The translations under genes were made by a program, and so were the position numbers. The notes beneath the pieces are model-generated. The model was not told the origin of the DNA, ran no database searches, and was given only the letters and a program-made list of their open reading frames with translations. A DNA stretch of 5,721 bases from the NCBI RefSeq assembly GCF_943914805.1, contig NZ_CALUDM010000169.1:1-5721 (forward strand), given 5' to 3'. Position 1 is the first letter of the stretch, and each line of letters opens with the position of its first letter. Origin of the DNA: an uncultured Acinetobacter sp. GTDB taxonomy: Bacteria > Pseudomonadota > Gammaproteobacteria > Pseudomonadales > Moraxellaceae. Below, piece after piece: positions 1 through 5,663 of the stretch.

Positions 1-25
1 CTATAGAAAGACTGCTTAGTGATTA

Positions 26-55
26 TTGAGTATAAAATTTAAATTTTATTATTTT
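26..55 (+). promoter_or_regulatory. Candidate promoter with 18-bp palindrome ahead of the Ggt gene
   Basis: TTGAGT (26-31) and TATTTT (50-55) are spaced by 18 bp and each match the sigma-70 consensus at four of six positions. The spacer, 32-49, is exactly the perfect palindrome ATAAAATTTAAATTTTAT. An alternative -10, TATAAA at 66-71, has no good -35. The stretch is so AT-rich that promoter-like strings are expected by chance. The palindrome could be an operator or just AT-rich symmetry. Nothing else is seen in positions 1-104. Confidence 0.25.
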
Positions 56-110
56 AATTCAAAAATATAAATTTAACCAATAGGCTGTAGCTCAGCAGAT
101 AAGAATGAAA

Positions 111-116
111 AAGGAG
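111..116 (+). promoter_or_regulatory. Ribosome binding site deciding the Ggt start
   Basis: AAGGAG lies 6 nt before ATG 123. The in-frame upstream ATG at 105 has no purine-rich site at proper distance, and the AAGGAG lies inside the extension it would add. ATG 123 is therefore preferred. It also gives a better signal peptide: MFKKR followed at once by the hydrophobic core. Confidence 0.7.
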
Positions 117-122
117 TTCCAA

Positions 123-2045
123 ATGTTTAAAAAACGTATGTTAACGGTGTGTTGCTTTTCAATCATTTTAAGTTTGTATGGTTGTAATGATGATAATGAC
201 TCAGATCATGTGAGGAATGATCTAGACAAAGATACAAACCCCTATAGTTGTTCTGCAACAACAAATGATGGCTCTAATGTTGTAGTTGGCTCAGACCAAG
301 CCGGAGATCCAGCCTTTCCTGAACCTGCATCGGGCTACCGTACAGGGTTAAAAGTTAAATATTCTGATAAATACATGGTCGTGGCAAATACTCCACTTGC
401 CACAAAAGCAGGCTGCGATGTATTACGGGCAGGTGGTTCAGCAGTTGATGCAGCCATTGCTGTACAAGCTGTATTGGGACTGGTTGAGCCACAGTCGAGT
501 ACCATTGCAGGTAGTACCTTCCTGATGTATTACGATGCAAAGTCTAAAAAAGTAACTGCATATGATGGTCGTGAAACTGCACCTGCTGCGGCAACGCAAT
601 ATTATTTGATGCGACAAAATCAAGCGGATGCAAATTCTGCAACACCAGTGCCAAGTACACGACGTAGTGGGCGTTCGATTGGTGTGCCGGGAACAATGAA
701 AATGTTCGATATGGCACATACTGAACATGGGAAGTTGGCTTGGAATAAACTTTTTGATAACGCAATCAATCTTGCATCAAATGGATTCAAAGTACCGGGA
801 CGTTTAGCCAATGCGATTGTGGTGAATAAAGACAATTTAGCTTTAGATAAAAATGCGACACAAACTTATTTTAAAGCAGATGGCACGCCTTATAACGTGG
901 GGGAAACACTGAAAAATGTCGCATATTCAGAAACGTTGAAAAAGATTGCGGATAAAGGTGCTCAGGCACTTTATCAGGGTGAAATTGCTCAAAATATTAT
1001 TCAAAAAGCAACTCAAACTGTAGGTGATGACAGTGCAAGAACGCCAATCACACCAAGTTTAATGACAATGGATGATTTGAAAAATTATAAACCAGTGAAG
1101 CGTGAAGCGATTTGTTCGGTATATCGTAGTGCTTATTATGTTTGCACCATGCCACCGCCGTCTTCAGGAGGTATTGCTGTACTGCAAACTTTAGGAATTT
1201 TAGAGAATTTTGATCTAGCGCAATATCCGCCATCACAAAGCACCAATGAGGGTGGTATTCCAAATGTGATGGGTGTTCACTTAGTTTCAGAAGCTGAACG
1301 TTTGGCTTATGCAGATCGTGATAAATATGTAGCAGATACTGATTTTGTGCCATTACCCGCAAAAGGTATTCCAAGTCTTTTGGATAAAAACTATCTAAAA
1401 CAACGTGCAGCATTAATCAATCCAGATCAGTCGATGGGTGTTGCAACCGCAGGTGATTTTAGTAGTAATGCTGGTGTTGATAAGACTGTAGAGCATGGAA
1501 CGACACAGTTTACGATTGTGGATGCTTATGGGAATGTTGCATCAGTCACTTCAACGGTTGAATCAAGCATGGGTTCATTCCACATGGTAGATGAATTCTT
1601 ACTGACCAATCAATTGACTGACTTTTCAGCCAATCCACTGGATACGACAGGCGCATTGGTTGCCAATCGAGTTGAAGCAAATAAACGACCAAGAAGTACC
1701 ATGGCGCCAACGATTGTATTTAAAGGCACACAACCAGGTGATTTCTATGTTGCAACAGGTTCCCCAGGTGGCGGAACAATTATTCAGTTTGTGGTGAAAA
1801 CATTGGTCGGTATTTTAGATTGGAATTTGGATGCACAACAAGCCACATCATTGGTGAATTTTGGCGCAACCAATAGTCCATTTACCAATGTAGATGGTTC
1901 AAATACCACACTTAATTTGGCTGATTTGGTGGCTGGATTACAGCAGAAAGGGCATGTAGTGAATCCTGCTGCACAATCGAGTGGTGTTTCAACCATTATG
2001 CAAGTTGCATTGAATAATCAGAAAAAAATACGCTGGTGGTGTTGA
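123..2045 (+). CDS. ggt: Gamma-glutamyltransferase precursor, predicted lipoprotein, C-terminus frameshifted
   Basis: Ntn-hydrolase of the gamma-glutamyltranspeptidase family (MEROPS T3). The family cleaves or transfers the gamma-glutamyl group of glutathione and related compounds outside the cytoplasm, after self-cleavage into two subunits. Numbered from ATG 123: signal peptide with lipobox L-Y-G-Cys21, then an acidic Asp/Asn-rich linker to about 70. The large subunit has DGRETAP with Arg150 (the gamma-glutamyl carboxylate-binding Arg of the family) and PPPSSGG (347-350). The small subunit should begin at the nucleophile Thr460 in HGTTQF, followed by NQLTDFS (Asp500), KRPRSTMAPT (525-527) and the oxyanion SPGGG (547-551). 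The spacing from DFS to KRP is long enough for a lid loop. As written the protein has 640 residues and ends in IRWWC. The normal end lies in the +1 frame (see 2022-2088), which would give 654 residues. Asn after Cys21 suggests outer-membrane anchoring (inference). The annotation could also start at 105. The family call is very secure; activity of this allele is not. Confidence 0.93.
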   Translation: MFKKRMLTVCCFSIILSLYGCNDDNDSDHVRNDLDKDTNPYSCSATTNDGSNVVVGSDQAGDPAFPEPASGYRTGLKVKYSDKYMVVANTPLATKAGCDVLRAGGSAVDAAIAVQAVLGLVEPQSSTIAGSTFLMYYDAKSKKVTAYDGRETAPAAATQYYLMRQNQADANSATPVPSTRRSGRSIGVPGTMKMFDMAHTEHGKLAWNKLFDNAINLASNGFKVPGRLANAIVVNKDNLALDKNATQTYFKADGTPYNVGETLKNVAYSETLKKIADKGAQALYQGEIAQNIIQKATQTVGDDSARTPITPSLMTMDDLKNYKPVKREAICSVYRSAYYVCTMPPPSSGGIAVLQTLGILENFDLAQYPPSQSTNEGGIPNVMGVHLVSEAERLAYADRDKYVADTDFVPLPAKGIPSLLDKNYLKQRAALINPDQSMGVATAGDFSSNAGVDKTVEHGTTQFTIVDAYGNVASVTSTVESSMGSFHMVDEFLLTNQLTDFSANPLDTTGALVANRVEANKRPRSTMAPTIVFKGTQPGDFYVATGSPGGGTIIQFVVKTLVGILDWNLDAQQATSLVNFGATNSPFTNVDGSNTTLNLADLVAGLQQKGHVVNPAAQSSGVSTIMQVALNNQKKIRWWC

Positions 2046-2088
2046 CCCTCGTCGTGAAGGATTGGTTCTCGGTAATGGTGCGTTGTAG
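2022..2088 (+). other. Frameshift point (A7) and out-of-frame Ggt C-terminal tail
   Basis: Seven A at 2022-2028 follow codon CAG. Removing one A continues the protein as KKYAGGVDPRREG and on to a TAG at 2086-2088. This DPR-containing end is what the family normally has: E. coli Ggt ends with a DPRS-type segment just before its last residues. In the present frame this is replaced by IRWWC and TGA at 2043-2045. Possible causes are a real 1-nt insertion, strand slippage at the run, transcriptional slippage that restores the frame in some mRNAs, or a sequencing or assembly error. Confidence 0.88.
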
Positions 2089-2112
2089 TGTTGTAGATAG
2101 ATTGGCAGAATA

Positions 2113-2141
2113 GGTTTAAGTTTTGACAAAAAGCTTGAACC
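2113..2141 (+). terminator. Hairpin downstream of Ggt, possible terminator
   Basis: Positions 2113-2124 pair with 2130-2141 as a 12-bp stem (including two U·G pairs) around a GACAA loop. The wobble pairs form only in the plus-strand transcript; on the minus strand they become A·C mismatches. The hairpin therefore belongs to the ggt mRNA. It starts 24 nt after the frame-restored stop. No U-run follows (CATAAATATG), so it may protect the 3' end rather than terminate. Confidence 0.4.
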
Positions 2142-2150
2142 ATAAATATG

Positions 2151-2213
2151 AATAAAATAAAGGGTTTGTTGGTATTCGATTGTCGTAAAGCAAGATGATG
2201 ATCAACAAACCCT
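2151..2213 (-). terminator. Candidate terminator of tetR
   Basis: AGGGTTTGTTG (2161-2171) and CAACAAACCCT (2203-2213) form a perfect 11-bp stem with a 31-nt loop. Read on the minus strand, the stem is followed by TTATTTTATT (2160-2151), a U-rich tail. It lies 50 nt beyond the tetR stop. The long loop and interrupted U tract make it an imperfect intrinsic terminator. It may also block ggt read-through from the other side. Confidence 0.4.
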
Positions 2214-2262
2214 ATTCACATTAACCATTGCGAAAGCACAATTTAAACCTGATTTTTTGCAA

Positions 2263-2835
2263 CTATTGTGAAGCCGAATTTGCGATCAATGCTTTTATCG
2301 ATTTTTTTGATGATTCTAAAATCGTGATTCTCAAATGATGATCCGCAATACTGCGTGCCATTAAAATTGCACCAATCAATTGGCACATCACAGTCCAAGC
2401 AGTTTCCTCGCTGTCTAAATATTTTAGAAAAATCTGTTGACCACGAATCAATTCGTTTTGATAAGCTTGCTTAATCTCATCATCGGAACGTGCAATTTCC
2501 GAAGCTAAAGAAGGCAAGGCACAACCACGATCAGGCTGTTCGACGTGCGATAAAGCCAAATACCGATTCAATTCAAAATCAATCCACTGCGATGGTTCTT
2601 CATGCGGATTGTCTTGCCACATTTGAATACTATGTTGTAATTCATTTTCAATCAGTGCTTTGAATAAGTCATTCTTTGAAGAAAAATGTGAATAAAATGC
2701 GCCACTTGTTACACCAGCAGCTTTCATAAAGCCATCAATACCTGTGGCATTAAATCCATTTTTTTTAGCCAATTGACCGCTAATATCTAGCAGTTCTTGG
2801 CGTTTTTGTTCTTTATAGCCTGATTTATAACGCAT
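2263..2835 (-). CDS. TetR/AcrR-family transcriptional repressor
   Basis: A 190-residue protein, the usual TetR size. The N-terminal DNA-binding domain spans about 8-60. Helix 1 runs KRQELLDISGQLAKKNGF, and the helix-turn-helix is GIDGFMKAAGVTSGAFYSHF (32-51), followed by SSKNDLFKAL, the most conserved TetR signature. The C-terminal ligand and dimer domain includes GCALPSLASEIARSDDEI (104-121), a stretch seen in many TetR proteins that control adjacent oxidoreductase genes. The ligand is not predictable. It diverges from the SDR gene across a 156-bp spacer that holds paired palindromes, so autorepression and control of the SDR/isomerase pair are likely (inference). The start is the first ATG, with only a weak upstream GGGA. 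An A8 run lies in codons 24-26. Family call secure; role inferred. Confidence 0.93.
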   Translation of the reverse strand: MRYKSGYKEQKRQELLDISGQLAKKNGFNATGIDGFMKAAGVTSGAFYSHFSSKNDLFKALIENELQHSIQMWQDNPHEEPSQWIDFELNRYLALSHVEQPDRGCALPSLASEIARSDDEIKQAYQNELIRGQQIFLKYLDSEETAWTVMCQLIGAILMARSIADHHLRITILESSKKSIKALIANSASQ

Positions 2836-2916
2836 AACGGACTATTCCCAACTGGTTTAATTCGACAATATTTTCATCAAAACTTCATCAAAAAATGAAC
2901 TTGACGATTCAATAAA

Positions 2917-2922
2917 ACTATA
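2917..2922 (-). promoter_or_regulatory. Candidate -10 of the tetR promoter
   Basis: On the minus strand this reads TATAGT (five of six to TATAAT). The region where its -35 should lie, about 2940-2945, is inside the palindromic operator and resembles consensus poorly (CGTTAT). Binding at the palindromes would cover it. The leader to ATG 2835 would be about 75 nt. Confidence 0.3.
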
Positions 2923-2930
2923 ACATAGTA

Positions 2931-2953
2931 ATCGTTATGATAACGATCGTTAT
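2931..2953. promoter_or_regulatory. Two overlapping palindromes, probable TetR operator
   Basis: ATCGTTAT-G-ATAACGAT (2931-2947) is a perfect 17-bp palindrome with a central G. ATAACGATCGTTAT (2940-2953) is a perfect 14-bp palindrome sharing its left half with the first. This gives three half-sites, with the outer two as direct repeats 15 bp apart. It sits between divergent tetR and SDR genes, directly upstream of TATAAT 2956-2961. TetR-family dimers usually bind such inverted repeats beside their own gene. Which palindrome is the true site, or whether two dimers bind, cannot be told from sequence. Confidence 0.72.
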
Positions 2954-2961
2954 TTTATAAT
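2935..2961 (+). promoter_or_regulatory. Candidate promoter of the SDR gene
   Basis: A perfect -10 TATAAT lies at 2956-2961. No good -35 is present; the nearest is TTATGA (2935-2940, 15-bp spacer), inside the operator palindromes. Transcription would start near 2968, leaving a leader of about 24 nt. A stronger -35-like TTGACG at 2901-2906 pairs only with the poor CATAGT (2924-2929) at 17 bp. Either promoter would be blocked by a protein on 2931-2953. Confidence 0.45.
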
Positions 2962-2991
2962 TGTAAATAAAATGCTCTGTCGAGAAAGCTC

Positions 2992-3735
2992 ATGAATGGA
3001 TTGGAACAACAAAAGCAAAAAGTCGCATTGGTGATTGGCGCAGGAGATGCGACAGGTGGTGCAATTGCCAAAAGATTTGCACAAGGTGGCTATATTACCT
3101 GTATGACTCGCCGTAATGTCGAAAAATTACAACCATTAATTGAAGAAATTGAGCAGGCAGGTGGTGTTGCCTATGGTTTCGGCTCAGATGCGCGCGAGGA
3201 AGAGCAAGTCATTCAACTTGTTGAAGAAATTGAAACGAATATTGGTGAAATTGATGTACTCGTCTTCAATATTGGTGCAAATGTACCGTGTAGCATTTTG
3301 GAAGAAACAGCACGTAAGTATTTTAAAATTTGGGAAATGGCGTGTTTCTCTGCATTTCTTGTGGGTAGAGAAGTTGCAAAACGAATGGTGACACGCCAAC
3401 ATGGAACGATTATTTTTACTGGCGCAACAGCTGGAATGCGTGGTGCTGCTTATTTTTCAGCATTTGCAGGCGCAAAACATGCGTTGAGAGCATTGGCACA
3501 AAGTATGGCACGTGAGCTTGGCCCACAAAATATTCATGTAGCACATGTAGTGGTGGATGGGGCAATTGATACAGATTTTATTAAAACCTCATTCCCTGAA
3601 ATGTATGCAAAGAAAGATCAAGATGGCATTCTGAATCCAGATCATATTGCTGAAAATTATTGGCATCTTTCGCAACAACCACGAGATGCGTGGACGCATG
3701 AATTAGATTTACGACCATGGATTGAAAAATGGTAA
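2992..3735 (+). CDS. Atypical SDR-family protein (SDR_c10-like), catalytic Tyr replaced by Phe
   Basis: A 247-residue Rossmann-fold protein, classical SDR length. The glycine-rich loop is IGAGDATGG (15-23) instead of TGxxxGxG, with Ala20 at the second Gly. Arg40-Arg41 after the second strand suggest NADP(H) preference. NIGAN (93-97) stands for the NNAG motif. The YxxxK element reads FAGAK: Phe158 for Tyr, with Lys162 kept. The catalytic Ser position aligns with Ala145 and the helix-4 Asn position with Ala117. These departures match what is described for classical-SDR subgroup 10 (CDD cd05373), as do REL-GPQNIHVAHVVVDGAID (174-193) and the end WTHELDLRPW. Whether it is an active reductase is open; binding or regulation of NADP(H) is possible. 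It is the first gene of the group divergent from tetR, 100 bp before the isomerase gene. The start has a weak GAGA 7 nt upstream. Fold secure, substrate unknown. Confidence 0.9.
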   Translation: MNGLEQQKQKVALVIGAGDATGGAIAKRFAQGGYITCMTRRNVEKLQPLIEEIEQAGGVAYGFGSDAREEEQVIQLVEEIETNIGEIDVLVFNIGANVPCSILEETARKYFKIWEMACFSAFLVGREVAKRMVTRQHGTIIFTGATAGMRGAAYFSAFAGAKHALRALAQSMARELGPQNIHVAHVVVDGAIDTDFIKTSFPEMYAKKDQDGILNPDHIAENYWHLSQQPRDAWTHELDLRPWIEKW

Positions 3736-3835
3736 GTCGATATATTTTAGTTATTAACTATATTTAAGTAAGTTATAGGATGTATAGCATATATGACTGC
3801 ATTAAATAATCATCCAAATTAAGGAATAATAGTAG
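3736..3835 (+). promoter_or_regulatory. SDR-isomerase spacer with ribosome binding site
   Basis: This 100-bp AT-rich spacer has no convincing promoter or hairpin. AAGGAA (3821-3826) lies 9 nt before ATG 3836 and is a good ribosome binding site. Same-strand orientation and lack of a terminator are compatible with one transcript covering both genes, though 100 bp is long for tight coupling. Confidence 0.4.
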
Positions 3836-4435
3836 ATGAAACAAGTTGATTTTTATTTTGATTTAGGTAGCCCTTATAGCTATATCGGTTTGTATCGTAT
3901 TCAACAGCTAGCTGAACAATATCAAGCAGAAATTATTTGGAAACCGATGTTACTGGGTGGAGTATTTAAAGCGACAGGTAATAATAGCCCGATGGCGGTG
4001 CCAGCGAAGGCACGTTATTCGATGATTGATATGGGGCGCTGGTCAAAGTTATGGAATATACCCGTGCAAATGAATCCTTATTTTCCGATCAATACTTTGA
4101 ATTTAATGCGAATTATTACCGCTGTTCAATTATATCAGCCTGAAAACTTTCAAAAAGTATTGAATGGTTTATTTGATGCAATGTTTGGAAATCCTCGTAA
4201 CTTAAATGATATCAATGAATTGGCAAGTGTTGCTCAAGGATCGGGTTTAGATGTCACTCAAGTCCAAACTTGGTTGGCAGATGAACAAGTCAAAGCACAA
4301 TTAAAGCAGGTGACTGATGAAGCGATTGAACGTGGGGTTTTTGGTGCGCCAACTTGGTTTGTCGGTGATGAAATGTTTTGGGGTATAGATCATTTGCATT
4401 TTGTAGAAATGGAGCTCGCTAAAAATACACCTTAA
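3836..4435 (+). CDS. 2-hydroxychromene-2-carboxylate isomerase / kappa-GST-like DsbA-fold protein
   Basis: A 199-residue protein of the thioredoxin/DsbA-fold family (PF01323) that holds bacterial 2-hydroxychromene-2-carboxylate isomerases and kappa-class glutathione transferases. The N-terminal FYFDLGSPYSYIG has Ser12-Pro13 where DsbA has its CxxC; in this family the Ser activates glutathione. Then come WKPMLLGGVFKATGNNSP (35-52), PYFPINTLNLMR (81-92), which bracket the helical insertion, and GVFGAPTWFVGDEMFWGIDHL (167-187), with the cis-Pro at Pro172 and a family-typical C-terminal motif. There is no signal peptide, so it is cytoplasmic. In naphthalene degradation NahD isomerises hydroxychromene carboxylate with glutathione, but no other aromatic-degradation gene is visible here. 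The substrate is therefore unknown and a general glutathione-dependent role is equally possible. Pairing with the SDR and TetR suggests a joint role (inference). Confidence 0.88.
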   Translation: MKQVDFYFDLGSPYSYIGLYRIQQLAEQYQAEIIWKPMLLGGVFKATGNNSPMAVPAKARYSMIDMGRWSKLWNIPVQMNPYFPINTLNLMRIITAVQLYQPENFQKVLNGLFDAMFGNPRNLNDINELASVAQGSGLDVTQVQTWLADEQVKAQLKQVTDEAIERGVFGAPTWFVGDEMFWGIDHLHFVEMELAKNTP

Positions 4436-4453
4436 AATCTATATCAAATAAGC

Positions 4454-4550
4454 AATAAAATGATGGTTAAAGTGATCAATGTTTCTAAAAAGCAATTTTC
4501 CCAATGGATTGCCTAGAAAAGTATTGATTAAATTTTCCCATCATTTTATT
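4454..4550. repeat. 97-bp imperfect inverted repeat between convergent genes
   Basis: The ends are a perfect 13-bp inverted repeat, AATAAAATGATGG (4454-4466) and CCATCATTTTATT (4538-4550). Inside, ATCAAT (4475-4480) pairs with ATTGAT (4523-4528), TTTCTA (4482-4487) with TAGAAA (4514-4519), and GCAAT (4492-4496) with ATTGC (4508-4512). The whole element can fold into one interrupted hairpin with a loop of about 11 nt. It begins 18 bp after the isomerase stop and ends 60 bp from the transporter stop. No clear target-site duplication flanks it. It may be a bidirectional terminator or a small MITE-like element; the sequence alone does not decide. Confidence 0.7.
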
Positions 4551-4610
4551 TATATTGATTAAAACTGTAGTATTAAAATGAATAATTAAAATAAACATTA
4601 ACTGCAAGAA

Positions 4611-5528
4611 TTATGAATAATATGCTTGTAATAAGCTCAGCATCAACGCCAAGCTAAATACAGACAAAAGCGTTTGTAGGCTAATGACCGCAGCCATCAG
4701 TTGATAATTACCTTGAAGTAATTTTGTTAAAATATAAGCAGAAGGTGCAGTTGGAATTGAGAAGAAAATCATAATAGCAATCGTAGCTGCATAGCTGAGT
4801 TCAAAGTATTGTATGCAAATGAATACCGCAAACGGAATGAGAATAAGCCTGAATAAACTAATCACTAATGATGTTTTAAAATAAGTTTTAATCGTGTCCA
4901 ATTGTATAACTGTACCGACACAGAGTAGACCTAGCATGAGGCTACTATTTGAAAATGCAGTTAATAAATTGCTAAAACCTTGCCAAATTGGAATGTTAAA
5001 TACATTAAATAGAATACCAAGTACACAAGAACTAATTAATGGATTTTTAATCAAAGAAACCAGAATAAGTTTAATCTTTAACTGATGTTTGGGTGTGAGT
5101 GAGAGAATTGAAACAACATTTACAAATGGAATAGTAATCGCCAGAATATTTACCAATATACTTTTGATTTCTGGTTGATTCATTGTGGTCGCAATAGATA
5201 GACCAATATAGGTATTAAAACGAATCAAGCTTTGAACATGTACGCCAATCTGAGAAATAGACGTTTTCTTTATCGTTGCAAAGGTATAAACACTTGCAAT
5301 AATAAACGCCATCACTAAGAAAATGACCATCAAAATCATATCAATATGTGCGATATGCATATTAGCCGTTGCCAAAGAGCTAAATAATAATGATGGAAAT
5401 AACACATAATAGTTGAGCTTTTCCGCACCATTCCAAAACTTTGCATCTAAGCTACGTGATTGGAATAAGTAAAAACCTAAGCCAATGATTGCAATAGGTG
5501 GAAAGAGAATATTGATGATTTGCAACAT
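4611..5528 (-). CDS. AEC-family membrane transporter (auxin efflux carrier type)
   Basis: A 305-residue, very hydrophobic inner-membrane protein of the family PF03547, which in bacteria exports or imports small organic acids, amino acids or related anions. About ten membrane segments can be seen in two sets of five: roughly 3-23, 38-55, 62-86, 97-116, 122-145, then 155-176, 192-210, 220-241, 246-268 and 276-300. Family-typical features are KNPLISSCVLGILFN (161-175, Asn162-Pro163), the helix around LMLGLLCVGTVIQLD, and IPTAPSAYILTKLLQGN (258-274) before the last helix. The length is normal. The start ATG 5528 has a weak GAG about 8 nt upstream. It converges on the isomerase gene and has no evident functional tie to it. 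The substrate cannot be named from sequence. Confidence 0.9.
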   Translation of the reverse strand: MLQIINILFPPIAIIGLGFYLFQSRSLDAKFWNGAEKLNYYVLFPSLLFSSLATANMHIAHIDMILMVIFLVMAFIIASVYTFATIKKTSISQIGVHVQSLIRFNTYIGLSIATTMNQPEIKSILVNILAITIPFVNVVSILSLTPKHQLKIKLILVSLIKNPLISSCVLGILFNVFNIPIWQGFSNLLTAFSNSSLMLGLLCVGTVIQLDTIKTYFKTSLVISLFRLILIPFAVFICIQYFELSYAATIAIMIFFSIPTAPSAYILTKLLQGNYQLMAAVISLQTLLSVFSLALMLSLLQAYYS

Positions 5529-5634
5529 TTTAAGGCTCTATGCTTTGGTTTTGTCTTACATCTAGGTCAATCAAGTACAAGATAAACCATTTTATCGATG
5601 GATTGATCGAATATTTTTATGGATTATTACTGTG

Positions 5635-5663
5635 ATTATTGTTATTGATTAAACCAAAGTAAA
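5635..5663 (-). promoter_or_regulatory. Weak candidate promoter of the AEC transporter
   Basis: On the minus strand TTTACT (5663-5658) and AATAAT (5640-5635) are spaced by 17 bp, matching consensus at four and five of six positions. The leader to ATG 5528 would be about 100 nt. An overlapping pair, TTTACA and TTTAAT with a 19-bp spacer, is also possible. Apart from this, 5529-5721 holds no gene or structure that can be supported. Confidence 0.25.

Noticed and set aside
83..104. tRNA-like 5' end (GGCTGTAGCTCAGCAG with an A-box look)
   Set aside because: The D-loop GG is missing, and what follows is the Ggt ribosome binding site and coding sequence. No anticodon arm or T arm is present, so it is chance or at most a trace.
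105..122. Upstream in-frame ATG 105 as the start of Ggt
   Set aside because: It has no ribosome binding site, and the AAGGAG at 111-116 is ideally placed for ATG 123. The extension would also weaken the signal peptide.
355..1996. Several minus-strand open frames inside the Ggt gene
   Set aside because: They lie opposite a clearly conserved coding sequence, have no family resemblance and no ribosome binding sites. They are shadows of codon usage.
3140..3402. Open frames on both strands inside the SDR gene
   Set aside because: They are fully contained in a recognisable SDR and show no recognisable domain or start signal.
3793..3822. Nine-codon ORF (MTALNNHPN) before the isomerase gene
   Set aside because: It has no ribosome binding site, and the length is what chance gives in AT-rich DNA.
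4894..5085. Plus-strand 63-codon ORF inside the AEC transporter gene
   Set aside because: It is antisense to a conserved membrane protein and lacks any start signal or family match.
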